DNA of 64,000 bases from Pseudorasbora parva (Eukaryota; Chordata; Actinopteri; Cypriniformes; Gobionidae): positions 36,588,889 through 36,652,888 of the forward strand of contig NC_090189.1 in the NCBI RefSeq assembly GCF_024679245.1, given 5' to 3'. The translations under genes were made by a program, and so were the position numbers. Shown in pieces: positions 1-9,801 of the stretch. The notes below the pieces were generated by a model. It did no database searches. It was not told where the DNA came from and was given only the letters and a program-made list of their open reading frames with translations. Numbering within the stretch: position 1 is the stretch's first letter; the number at the start of each line of letters is the position of its first letter.

Positions 1-312
1 ATTCTACATTCAATGGGCAAATTTGGCCAAGATGTCAGGGTTAAACCACTACTCGTTTTCTGAAGGACATTGTGGGATTTTTAATGACCAGAGTGAGTCA
101 GGACCTCGGTTTAATGTCTCATACAAAGGATGCTTCTCTTTGACAGAATAGTGTCCCCATCACTATACTGGGGTGTTAGGACCCACACAGACCACAAGGG
201 TGAGCGCCCCCTGCTGGCCTCAGTAACACCTCTACCAACAGCAACTTAGATTCCCCAGGAGGTCTCCCATCCAGTTAACTAGCTAATGACCAGGCTCAGC
301 CCTGCTTGTATC
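1..312 (-). mobile_element. 5S-rRNA-derived SINE (partial, runs off the left edge)
   Basis: Read on the minus strand, 312 to about 251 resembles the internal promoter half of vertebrate 5S rRNA (AAGCAGGG, CCTGGT, then GATGGGAGACC and CTGGGGAAT), with a short insertion around 272-283. The body that follows (GGGGGCGCTCACCC, CCCCAGTATAGTGATGGGG, TTAAACCGAGGTCCTGACTC) is the body I associate with the 5S-headed SINE3-type family of fish. The 3' tail lies outside the window. RNA polymerase III would transcribe an intact copy from the 5S-like promoter. The family call is from memory of the consensus; the 5S resemblance is visible directly. Confidence 0.65.
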
Positions 313-995
313 AAGTTCAGACAGCACAATTTTCAAACTCGTCGGCTCACTGCTCTTTTCACACTGCATGACTATCTGAGGTAGCATTTCTTTCACTGCT
401 GTGTTCACACTGACCAATGGCTCAGCGACAGGAGGTTTCACACTGCATGACTGTACAAGAGGAAGAATCTCAGACAACTCTCTCTCTCTGGTGCGCAAAC
501 TACGTTTCACAACCAAACACATGTGAGATGTGAGAAGTAAAAGCGAGATCATGTGCATCAGACCGGAGTTCTCATGTGAGACTGGAATTGTTATTAAAAT
601 GTATAAACTGCAGAACGTTTGCAATCCAAATTGCAACGAAAAGGATAAAAACAAAATAAGATTATGGCGGAGGAAATGTTGGGGAGACAAAGGATTGTGT
701 TCTGCAGAGAGAGTTTGAGGTAAATAAATCATTTTGCTATTTGTGCTGTTGCGGCTGGTCAAGCAAATGTTTGTGCTTTGTTTCTGGTCAATATAATTGT
801 AAATATATCTTTTAAAATACTGATATTTTGGTCTAGAACTCCTCCCTGGACCTTCTGCTTCCCTGTAACTTGTGATGCATTCAAGTCCTCCTGGGATGTT
901 CGTTGTTACATCATGTGCGTTCTAGTCTCTTTGGTTGGAGCGAGATGGCAGTGTACCTTCTTTTAATGAATTTCACAAAAACACAGCAAGGTTTG
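313..995. other. Intergenic stretch with no recognised gene
   Basis: A 159-codon open frame lies on the minus strand here (283-762), but it starts inside the SINE, has no recognisable domain and is compositionally unremarkable. No exon with convincing splice sites was found. Confidence 0.4.
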
Positions 996-1410
996 TTAAA
1001 GGGTAAGTTCACCAAAAAATTAAATTTATGTCATTATTGACTCACACTAATGTCGTTCCTCACCCGTAAGACCTCCGTTCATCTTCGGAGCACAGTTTAA
1101 GATATTTTATATTTTAGTCCCAGAGCATATGCAGTCTATGTCCACTTAACGGTCCATGCTAATAAAAAAATCATCAAAGTCGTCCATATGTGACGTCAGT
1201 TGGTTGATTAGAATCTCTTGAAACATTGAAAATACATTTTTGTTCCAAAAATATCAAAAACTACAATTTTATTCATCATTGTCTTCTCTTCCGTGTTCCT
1301 CCAAAAAGATTTAAATGGTTCCTGAATCAGTGAATCGATCAATGATTCAGGTCACCAATGTCACGTGATTTCAGCAGTTTGGCAGTTTGACGCGATCCAC
1401 AATTTATTTA
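996..1410 (+). mobile_element. TTAA-type repeat, left end only
   Basis: A TTAA (996-999) is followed by AGGGTAAGTTCACC and then by ATGTCGTTCCTCACCCGTAAGACC and CCGTTCATCTTCGGAGCACA, the usual start of an abundant cyprinid repeat. The opposite terminus (a reverse-complement ending in CCCT-TTAA) was not found, so this is a truncated copy; 1410 is approximate. The TTAA suggests a Kolobok or piggyBac-type non-autonomous element. Confidence 0.5.
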
Positions 1411-2167
1411 TATAAAAAAAATGTATAGGGAATCTTTGTCCCAGGCAAAAAAAAAAAAAAAATCCTACATAAGTGTGTTTATTCTCAAATAATAAAATAA
1501 TGTCCACTCAAATCAATAGATTACATTTTATGTAAGAGTACAATAGGCTTGATAATATACAGTTGCTTTGAATCGGGGTGGTGATTTCCCTGTCTGGGTT
1601 TATTGTCCTATGATGTTTATATTACCTTTAAATATTTCTTTAAAATAGAGTTGTAAATACAGTCACAGTGTGCAGCCAATGAAAGATTTACCATTTTCTG
1701 TGGCTAACCCAGGGTAGGAATTCCTACATAGTAAATAGGTTTGTTCCAATTTGTGCTAATGATGTTTGGAATTCATTCTTCATGGAACTTGAGTCTATCT
1801 GTAGCCCTCACTCATTTACCCAGTTACCAGGACAACCACACTGGCCCTAGTAACCAAGCTGGTTTCCATGGGAACTATTGCAGACTAGTCTCTTCATTGT
1901 CAGTGTCAGGAATTAGTACACAGGAGAACATATTGGTCAGGCACAGGACAAGAGGCTTGCACTCTTACAAAAACTTGAGTGTTTAGCTACGGAATTTTGA
2001 CAAACAATTTTTAACATATATTTAAGGTAGCGAATAGATACTTTTTACATTAAGTTTTCTTTGCCCTCATAGCAGTTAGATGCTACACTTTATATACTGT
2101 TTGTACCTCAGTGCATTGTAGCCGTATGTAATTATTACAACAAATTCAGTCTATATGATTGTATTTA
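1411..2167. other. AT-rich non-coding stretch
   Basis: There is a short poly-A run near 1447 and no ORF with recognisable content. The 81-codon frame at 1741-1986 shows no domain. Confidence 0.4.
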
Positions 2168-2560
2168 TTAAAGGTGCCCTAGAATGAGTTGAAACAATAT
2201 GTGAAATTTATCTCTGATATCTACATAGAGGGTTTGTGGCTTATTTAAGGGCAAACAGAACAGTTTTACAGGTCCATTTACAACCCTATAAATTGTCCCT
2301 AGGATGTAATGCTCTGTTTTTGCCTTATTTGGAAGGGTCATGAATATTAATGTTGAGCTCTGCTCTGATTGGCTTATTTGAGCAGCTCACAGCAGTTAAG
2401 TAAAGCAGCTTGTGAGTTCTGACCGTCCTGAAAGAACACAGACCGACTGAATGACACTTTAAGCAGAACATCTCAAATGGAGATTGATAAAATGCAGCCT
2501 ACTTGTTTATTGGTGTTTTCAGATCATCCGCGCGCGAGAGAGAGCTTGCGTGCATATGTT
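2168..2560 (+). mobile_element. TTAA-type repeat beginning AGGTGCCCTAG, truncated
   Basis: TTAA at 2168-2171 is followed by AGGTGCCCTAGAATG, the recognisable start of a common cyprinid non-autonomous DNA element. No matching right terminus is present before the Tc1 element at about 2929, so the right limit is a guess. Confidence 0.45.
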
Positions 2561-3194
2561 TGCCAGATTGGATATGTTTAGGTAATACACCGGATAGTAT
2601 ACATGTTCTTTTCACAGAAAAGCTCTGTTTGGGGGATTTAATTACTGATATCTGGCAACTGAACTAACAAACTTCTTTCCCAAACCAAAACCAGTGAGGA
2701 CTTCTCTTTTTTTGTCAACGGTATTGCATGTTTATATAACATTAGTCACAATGTAGGCTATGCAGTGACTGTGATGTACTCTGAAATACAAGCATGCAAA
2801 AAGATCATACTTAAGTTCTCAAAAATATAAGTATATATATTTTTACAAAATGAATAGCCTTGTCAAATGACATTTTAACTTATATGGTGGAAAAGGTGAT
2901 GTTTGTTAGAAGGATCTAGCGAACGCTCAAAAAATTAGCATATTGTGATAAAAGTTCATTATTTTCCATAATGTAATGATGAAAATTAAACTTTCATATA
3001 TTTTAGATTCATTGCACAACAACTGAAATATTTCAGGTCTTTTATTGTTTTAATACTGATGATTTTGAAATACAGCTCATGAAAACCCCAAATTCCTATC
3101 TCAAAAAATTAGCATATTTAATCCGACCAATAAAAGAAAAGTGTTTTTAATACAAAAAAAGTCAACCTTCAAATAATTATGTTCAGTTATGCAC

Positions 3195-4105
3195 TCAATA
3201 CTTGGTCTGGAATCCTTTTGCAGAAATAACTGCTTCAATGCGGCGTGGCATTGAGGATATCTGCCTGTGGCACTGCTGAGGTGTTATGGAGGCCCAGGAT
3301 GCTTCGATAGCGGCCTTAAGCTCATCCAGAGTGTTGAGTCTTGCGTCTTTCAACTTTCTCTTCACAATATGCCACAGATCTTCTATGGGGTTCAGGTCAG
3401 GAGAGTTAGCAGGCCAATTGAGCACAGTGGTTTTTACCAGTGGTTTTGGCACTGTGAGCAGGTGCCAGGTCGTGCTGAAAAACGAAATCTTCATCTCCAT
3501 AAAGCTTTTCAACAGATGGAAGCATGAAGTGCCCCCAAATCTCTTGATAGCTAGCTGTATTGACCCTGCCCTTGATAAAACACAGAGGACCAACACCAGC
3601 AGCTGACATGGCACCCCAGACCATCATTGACTGTGGGTACTTGACACTGGACTTCAGGCATTTTGGCATTTCCTTCTTCCCAGTCTTCCTCCAGACTCTG
3701 GAACCTTGATTTCCAAATGACATGCAAAATTTGCTTTCATCAGAAAAAAGTACTTTGGACCACTGAGCAACAGTCCAGTGCTGCTTCACCTGTAGCCCAT
3801 TTCCTGCACACGCCTGTGCCCGGTGGCTCTGGATGTTTCTACTCCAGACTCAGTCCACTGCTTCCGCAGGTCCCCCAAGGTCTGGAATCGGTCCTTCTAC
3901 ACAATCTTCCTCAGAGTCCAGTCACCTCTTCTCGTTGTGCAGCATTTTTTTGCCACACTTTTTCTTTCCCACAGACTACCCACTGAGGTATCTTGATACA
4001 GCACTCTGGGAACAGCCTCTTCGTTCAGACATTTCTTTCTGTGTCTTACTCTCTCACTCGAGGGTGTCAATAATGGCCTTCTGGACAGCAGTCAGTTCGG
4101 CAGTC
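3195..4105 (-). pseudogene. Tc1-like transposase, frameshifted
   Basis: Cut-and-paste DDE transposase of the Tc1 family. The 5' part (frame 3406-3789) carries the first catalytic aspartate in LFSDESKF, then MVWGAMSAAG and FQHDLAPAHSA with the second aspartate. The 3' part (frame 3195-3614) continues in another frame with NWPANSPDLNPIEDLW, which holds the third acidic residue, and ends in RIEAVISAKG. At least one frameshift separates the parts near 3410. Upstream of 3789 the coding sequence has further breaks and is cut by the MITE at 4109. It cannot make an active enzyme as read. Confidence 0.85.
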
Positions 4106-4108
4106 TTA

Positions 4109-4752
4109 AGGCGGGCGTACACTGTGCGAATTCGGACACTCGGAAGGTCGTGAGATATTGCAGACGCTACGAGTCATTTTAATTTGATTATCACATCACA
4201 TCAGCTGGTACACGGCACGACTGTTTGCACCGTGAGCCGGCCACGATCACACGAGCTTTCGTGTAACACAGACACCGGAGCTTTCAATGTTGCTGCTATA
4301 GCTTCAGATACAAAAAATAAAGAAAAAAGGTGTGCAAATGATTTGTTGAAAAGCAGAGAACAGCAGTAGCCATTCCTTTTAACCGAAACAACCAGAGGGA
4401 GAGAGAAGAGTGCACGTAAGAGAGAGAACGTGTGTGTGTGTGTGTGTGTACGCAGTATGTGGCAGCCACTGAGCTAATAATAGTCATAGATTGAGCGTAT
4501 GTGACGTGCTTGTGCATGATTTGGCAATAGGGGACAGCCATATGCTGGTAAAAATCGGGCCGACTCCCCGAACTTTTTAAACATGTTTAAAAATTATCGT
4601 AAGGTCGGGAGGTGCTCTTAACGTGCTCGGCTCATCTCGTATTTCCTCTCACACGGTGCGAGCCGCGACCATACGAGCATCCACGATGTCCACGCGATTT
4701 CGTCGTCTGCAAGTTCGTACGACAGCAAAAATCGCACCGTGTACGCCCGCCT
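4109..4752. mobile_element. PIF/Harbinger-type MITE inside the Tc1 element
   Basis: The termini AGGCGGGCGTACACTGTGCGA and TCGCACCGTGTACGCCCGCCT are inverted repeats. TTA at 4106-4108 is duplicated at 4753-4755, and removing the element plus one TTA rejoins the Tc1 transposase sequence. A 3-bp TTA duplication is the Harbinger hallmark. No transposase is present; a short GT run lies near 4431-4449. Confidence 0.85.
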
Positions 4753-5305
4753 TTACCCATGATTGTGGTTTTGAGTAATGAACCAGGCTGGACGTTTTTA
4801 AAAGCCTCAGGAATCTTTTGCAGGTGTTTAGAGTTAATTAGTTGATTCAGATGATTAGGTTAATAGCTCATTTAGAGAACCTTTTCATGATATGCAAATT
4901 TTTTTTTTTGGGGGGGGGGTGTATGCCAAAATCATCCGTATTAAAACAATAAAAACCTGAAATATTTCAGTTGGTGTGCAATGAATCTAAAATATATGAA
5001 AGTTTAATTTTTATCATTACATTATGGAAAATAATTAACTTTATCACAATATGCTAATTTTTTGAGAAGGACCTGTATACGGTTGTATTTTGTAATACAA
5101 AATAATATTAACCTTTGTCATTAGACACACTATTTAGTTTGTATAATACTTGGTGTTTCCTATTATTACTGTACTAGCATCTTGCGTTATCTAGACAATG
5201 CTGTCTCCCTAAGAAACTTTCAATTTAATTAGAAATTGTTTAAAAAGTCAATAAGTGGATGAAATCGCTACTTACTGCTTGCAGGAATACAGTTGTAATT
5301 GCCAC

Positions 5306-5649
5306 TGTGGCAAGCAGCGGGGCGAGGGACAGCGAGAGTGGGCCGGTGATGAGTGGTAATGAGTACCAGCTGCGCGACACACTGGTCTCGTCTCGCGAAA
5401 GGAGGAGCGAAGGGAGCGAGAGACGACCAGGCCTGGATTTTATGTTATGTTTTGTTTACGTTCTGTTGTGTGTGGGCAGTCGTCCATGAGGTGCTGCCCA
5501 TGTTTTATTATGTTTGTGTATGTGCGGGCCGTCGTCCGTGAGGAGCTGCCCGCGGTTTACTTTCGTTTTGTTTATTTATTTTGAATTAAAGTTTGGTGAA
5601 TGTTCGCCGGTTCCCGCCTCCTTCCTTCCCATCTACGAACTTCGTTACA
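5306..5649 (+). mobile_element. LTR of a Gypsy-type retrotransposon
   Basis: This 344-bp LTR starts TGTGGCAAGC and ends CGTTACA. A primer-binding-site-like stretch (TGGTGCCGAAACCC) begins two bases later at 5651. ATTAAA at about 5585 could be the polyadenylation signal. The same LTR occurs as a solo copy on the minus strand at 13868-14173, which fixes both ends. Confidence 0.8.
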
Positions 5650-6221
5650 CTGGTGCCGAAACCCGTGAGGAAGGAGGGACATGCAGTCGAAGAGCCCTTA
5701 CTGCTGAGGGGAATCGGGGTGCTGAGGAGATCGGGCAGCGCGGCTAAATGAAGACCTTGAGGGCTGTCTGAGGTGGTGGTGCTGGAGCGAGGAAGGTGGG
5801 ACAGAGAGCTCGCTGCCGTGCCCCTTGGTCGAGGTGGGGTGGCTGCCATCCGAGAGGGAGCGGAGGAGTTGCCGTGCTTGCCGTGAGCCGGAGCCTACTG
5901 CCGTCCGCCGGTTAGGGAATGAGCAGGGACCGCGGGGCTCAGTCACCGCCGGCCGCCAGGGGGCAGAGGAGGATCGAGAGGAGGATCAAGCGTCCAGTGT
6001 CATCAAACAGCACCGCGAGGAAGAGCCTCTCGGCAGGCGGAGGGCCAAACGGCAGTGTGTCTGGGAACCGGACCAGATTTTATTTTATTTTTTCTCTCCC
6101 CTGTCTCGTTCTGTCGCTCCTCGTGCTCCCGTCTCCATTTATCTTGCCTCTCTGTCCTTACCCCCAGGTGCCGCAGCCGCCGTGATCTCATCGTGATCCC
6201 CGATCCTGCTTTTAGTACATC
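5650..6221 (+). mobile_element. Leader / 5' internal part of the same LTR element
   Basis: GC-rich sequence follows the LTR and primer site. It has overlapping frames of 60-120 codons but no gag zinc knuckle, protease or reverse transcriptase motif. It stops where the second LTR element enters at 6227, and no internal sequence or 3' LTR of this family resumes after 8138, so the element is a 5' fragment. Confidence 0.55.
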
Positions 6222-6718
6222 GCTGTTGTAACGGTGATCCAGTAGAGAGGCGAGGTTTAGAACCCAAGTGCAGTTTTTATTGACATTTTACATAACTCCA
6301 AACATTAAAAAAAGACTTGACTTGACTTAAACTTGACTTAAACTTGACTAGACGTGACAAACTTGACTAGACGTGACACTCACCGACAGCGGGCTACAAC
6401 ATACAATAACTGACACAGACTATAGCAAACATGAGGGCTAAAATACACAAGCGCTAATGACATAACCAGGGACACCTGTGATTAACTGTTATGATTAACT
6501 CATAAACCAATGACAACAAGACACAGGAACACAAGGCAGGAACACATGAGGGCATGGAATCACATGACAATAGACCCCATGACAAAAGCAGGAAGTGCAT
6601 GACAACATAACAGTGAACATGAAAACCTTAAAACATAAAACCAACCAAAACACCCTTTGACATACCCCCCCCCCCCCCCCTTTTGGGCAGCCCCTAATGC
6701 CCATATATAAACAAAACA

Positions 6719-7477
6719 TCAATAAAAGTCTTGGGGGGCAGACTTGGGGGAGGGATGGTGGGCCAGGCCCGTGCCAAGGCACCGGACAAGGAACCTGGCG
6801 TAGCTCAGACGGGCCTGGACTCTGTGGCGTGGGCGGACCCGGACCCTGTGGCGTGGGCGGACCCGGACCATGTGGCGTTGTCGGACCCGGACCCTCTGGC
6901 GTGGGCGGACCCGGACCCTCTGGCGTGGGCGGACCCGGACCCTCTGGCGTGGGCGGACCCGGACCCTCTGGCGTGGGCGGACCCGGACCCTCTGGCGTGG
7001 GCGGACCGGGCCCTCGGGCGTGGACGGCCATAGGCCCTCGGGCGTGGACGGCCATAGGCCCTCGGGCGTGGACGGCCACGGCAGTTCAAGGGGCCATGGC
7101 GGTAGAGGCAGTTCAGGGGGCCATGGCGGTAGAGGCAGTTCAGGGGCCAGAGCCGGAGCGGGCTCATGGGCTGGAGCCTGGACTGGGACTGGAGCCGGAG
7201 CCTGGACTGGGGCTGGAGCCTGGACTGGGGCTGGAGCCAGAGCGGGCTCATGGGCTGGAGCCTGGACTTGGGCTGGAGCCTGGACTTGGGCTGGAGCCTG
7301 GACTTGGGCTGGAACCGGAGCGGGCTCATGGGTTGGAGCATGGACGTGGCCTGGAGCATGGACGTGGCTTGGAGCATGGACGTGGCCTGGAACATGGACT
7401 GCTGTGGGACTAGGGGGCTCTTCCTCCATAGTCCCCACAGTAAACGAGGATCCACTCAAAAACAAAATAAAATCCAT
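6719..7477 (-). CDS. Repetitive His/Ala/Pro- and Arg/Pro-rich ORF of the LTR element
   Basis: This 252-codon minus-strand frame begins MDFILFLSGS, gains a second methionine at MEEEPPSP, and then consists of repeats: HVHAPGHVHAP-like units, PAQVQAP units, a short PLPPWP block, STPEGLWP units, and VRPRQRVRV units. It ends QDFY about 35 bp before the purine tract. I see no protease, zinc knuckle or polymerase motif. Because the repeats are GC-rich with periods divisible by three, five other frames here are also open, so openness alone is weak evidence for translation. The position between gag-like start and 3' LTR makes this frame the likeliest functional one. Confidence 0.45.
   Translation of the reverse strand: MDFILFLSGSSFTVGTMEEEPPSPTAVHVPGHVHAPSHVHAPGHVHAPTHEPAPVPAQVQAPAQVQAPAQVQAPAHEPALAPAPVQAPAPVQAPAPVPVQAPAHEPAPALAPELPLPPWPPELPLPPWPLELPWPSTPEGLWPSTPEGLWPSTPEGPVRPRQRVRVRPRQRVRVRPRQRVRVRPRQRVRVRPRQRVRVRQRHMVRVRPRHRVRVRPRHRVQARLSYARFLVRCLGTGLAHHPSPKSAPQDFY
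6820..7400. repeat. GC-rich minisatellite in the LTR element core
   Basis: Three tandem blocks are visible: a 24-bp unit containing GGCGTGGGCGGACCCGGAC at about 6828-7010, a unit around GGGCGTGGACGGCCATAGGC to 7075, and units around GGGCTGGAGCCTGGACT at 7160-7400. Unit counts probably vary between copies. Confidence 0.85.
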
Positions 7478-7531
7478 AAACTGGTAAAGGGTACAGGGAT
7501 GTTCAACTGAAGTTTGATGTTCAAGGGATGT

Positions 7532-7690
7532 TCAACTGAGTTCAGCAAGGTCCAAACCAAAACAAAAACACCTCTTCCAACGAATCTCGTCCCATGGCAA
7601 ACCATCAATAAAATATAAAAAGTCCTGAACATAGTCCTCCAGGGGACGATTCTCCTGGCGTAAGACAGGCAGGCCAACTGCTGGGTTCAT
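7532..7690 (-). CDS. Short gag-like ORF at the 5' end of the LTR element
   Basis: Right after the 5' LTR, an ATG at 7690 opens a 52-codon frame starting MNPAVGLPVLRQ, with PLEDYVQDFL in the middle and GLDLAELS before the stop at 7532-7534. The pattern PLEDYVQDFL...LPWDE...CFCFGL resembles a retrotransposon Gag (capsid-like) segment. It is far too short for a full Gag, so I read it as a remnant kept beside packaging sequence. Assignment is from motif resemblance only. Confidence 0.5.
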   Translation of the reverse strand: MNPAVGLPVLRQENRPLEDYVQDFLYFIDGLPWDEIRWKRCFCFGLDLAELS

Positions 7691-8209
7691 TTGGGAGGTC
7701 AGTTATTCTGTAACGGTGATCCACTGCAGAGGCGAGGTTTAGAACCCAGGTGCAGTTTTTATTGACATTTAACATAACTCCAAACATTAACAAAAGACTT
7801 GACTGGACTAGACTTGACTTAAACTTGACTTAAACTTGACTAGAAGTGACAAACTTGACTAGACATGACACTCACCGACAGTTACAACATACAATAACTA
7901 ACAAAGACTATAGCAAACATGAGGGCTAAAATACACAAGGGCTAATGACAAAACAAGGGACACCTGTGAATAATGATTAACTCATAAACCAATGACAACA
8001 ATACACAGGAACACATGAGGGCATGGAATCACATGCCAATAGACCACATGACAAAAGCAGGAAGTGCATGACAACATGACAGTGAACATGAAAACCTTAA
8101 AACATGAAACCAACACCAAAACACCCTGTGACAGTTGTCATGTATAACAGTATGTAGATTTGTGTATACAGTATGGTTAACTTTATTACCCTCAGTTACT
8201 TCTGGTCAG

Positions 8210-8440
8210 TTCTCGTTAACCTGCTAGGTAGCACCGCCACCGCCACCGCCAGTTCATGAATCCTTTGCACTAAAATCATAAGTATGGTCTCATTTGAAAG
8301 CAGACATATGGCAGTTTACTGTAAAGTCAAAATTATAATCATTTTTACAATCAAAAATATACCCAATGATAAAAGCTATGTCGAATAGCATTGCATTATA
8401 AATATAATCTATTATAAAACCACCTAAAATGGCATAAAGC
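8210..8440 (-). mobile_element. Fragment of a dispersed repeat (second copy at 15013-15990)
   Basis: Reverse-complemented, this fragment reads TTTATGCCAT, then TGGTTTTATAATAGATTATATT, and later TTTACAGTAAACTGCCA and TTTGAAAGCA-type blocks in the same order as 15021-15990, but with the middle deleted. It is a shortened relative of that longer copy. Confidence 0.6.
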
Positions 8441-8575
8441 ATTGGTTCCCAGCCTGGGGTCCGCGCCCCCCTCAGAGTGTGAGTGTTCGCTCAAATCCAG
8501 CTCAGACATTGATCTGTAGCTTACTTTGTTGTAGCCATTAAACAATGTTTTTTTTTCAACCTACCTGCCTCACAG
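8439..8575 (+). mobile_element. Possible hAT end fragment
   Basis: ATTGGTTCCCAGCCTGGGG resembles the CAGTGGTTCCCAACC-type terminus of Charlie-like hAT elements. There is no matching right end or 8-bp duplication, so this is a weak call. Confidence 0.3.
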
Positions 8576-8620
8576 ACATGAGAAATATGTGTATAGAAAG
8601 CTTGAAATGTCCACTTTTAA

Positions 8621-9797
8621 AGGGAGAGTGAAATGCTGTTTCATGCATACCGAGCTTTTTACACTGTTAAAGACCTTGGATTCTCATCCTAAACATAGAC
8701 AAAGTTTCAAAAACTAATGTTGGACGTTTGATGGAGTATTTCTGTGTCAAACATACTCCGGTTTCTCACAAGTTTCAGAGAGTTTTTTTCGAGTATGGCT
8801 CGGCTTGACGTTAATAGAACGGAAGGTCCTTGTATGGGCCGTACGGGCTCTTCTCCAGGTAGGGTGCGCGTGCGCGTGACTAGAGTGAAAGAGGAAATGC
8901 TCTCTCAGGTGCAGATCCAGTCGTCCGTGAACACTTCTGTCACGCCGCGCTCCACTTTATTCCTATGGGTGACATCAAGCGACTTCAACGCTTCAGCACA
9001 GCATTCCAGGAAGGCAGCACTGCATTTGAACCGATTTGAACGCAGAAATGACGGGAAGCTTCACAACATCGCTTCAGTTGCATCGCAAAGTGGATTTCCA
9101 CGGTCAATGCTGTCACAGGACTTCACCAAATCATACCAAAAAAGTGTGTTTTTGACGGAGCGGTCCCAGCGATAAAGGTTCATGGTCGGTGAGTAAAACT
9201 GCTTCAAATGTCTATGCTGTTGGCTATCGTTGCGTGAGTAAACATTGGTAAACGACACGATTGCGTGCTTCGTCATTCAAATGCGCTAACGGTTAGTCCA
9301 TTGTTGTTCTGTATAACGTTACACTAGTCTGACGTGCAAAACCGTTTTGCTTGCTACTGCTAAGGTTTAGTCGCATACAATAGTCCATAAACCGAATCAT
9401 GTCCTCATAAACTGCGAGTAAACACACACAAATGTTGACAGGCGACTAAATACAGTACATACCACAGAGACGGACGTCCTGCTGTTTCTCCTGTTCAGTT
9501 TATTTAAGCCTCCGAATTTGATTCTGGATCATATCTGTATTAGCTGAGAATCGATAGCCATGGGTTTCTCCAAGCTTGAGGACGTCACCACTTTGTGCGC
9601 TCGTCATTCTTTAACTCCGCCCACACGATACGCCTCCAGGCGCTCTGTTTTTTCCGGAAAGACTCGGTACAGCCTATATTTATTTTATAAATATAATAAA
9701 ACTAAAGACTTTTTGGAGATATGAAGGATGCAATACTACTCTATAGGTACTCAAGATTGACATGAGATTGACTGAAACTGAGTGTTTCACCCCCCCT
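8621..9797. mobile_element. TTAA-flanked non-autonomous element (Kolobok/piggyBac-type)
   Basis: TTAA at 8617-8620 and 9798-9801 flanks the termini AGGGAGAGTGAAA and TTTCACCCCCCCT, which are inverted repeats with a few differences. The 1,177-bp interior has a 143-codon frame (8744-9175) with no recognised domain. The TTAA duplication and AGGG start match the large Kolobok-like element at 17128-32567. Confidence 0.7.
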
Positions 9798-9801
9798 TTA
9801 A

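Larger units (their letters stand above)
2929..5076 (-). mobile_element. Tc1/mariner-type transposon, inactivated
   Basis: The ends are long inverted repeats: CTCAAAAAATTAGCATATTG with about 130 following bases at the left, and the reverse complement at 4930-5076, ending in AAGGACCTGT before a TA. A second copy of the core terminal motif lies at 3101-3120, giving the internal repeat structure common in Tc1-like termini. The strand given is that of the transposase. A Harbinger MITE (4109-4752) is inserted in it. The left outer tip has diverged, so the left limit is approximate. Confidence 0.85.
6227..8133 (-). mobile_element. Non-autonomous LTR retrotransposon with repetitive core
   Basis: Two direct repeats, 7709-8133 (5' LTR, 425 bp) and 6227-6662 (3' LTR, 436 bp), both start TGTCA and end CCGTTACA on the minus strand and both carry AATAAA. 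A purine tract (A4 G19 on the minus strand, 6666-6684) adjoins the 3' LTR as expected. The flanks GCTGT (6222-6226) and GTTGT (8134-8138) look like a 5-bp target duplication with one difference. The 1.05-kb interior has only a gag-like fragment and a proline-rich repetitive frame, so replication would depend on proteins supplied elsewhere. Confidence 0.85.

Noticed and set aside
283..762. 159-codon minus-strand ORF with a hydrophobic middle
   Set aside because: It begins within the SINE, has no domain or splice context, and the opposite strand is also open in part.
5259..6196. ORFs over the LTR and leader
   Set aside because: They cross the LTR end and primer site, which are not coding, and contain no gag or pol motif.
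6828..7010. Regular 24-bp repeats resembling a CRISPR array
   Set aside because: Repeats are contiguous with no unique spacers, and the genome is vertebrate.
6731..7510. Several long plus-strand ORFs rich in Gly, Trp and Asp repeats
   Set aside because: They arise from a GC-rich repeat with periods divisible by three; the LTR element reads the minus strand.
8744..9175. 143-codon ORF inside the TTAA MITE
   Set aside because: No domain, and the family is short and non-autonomous; likely chance.
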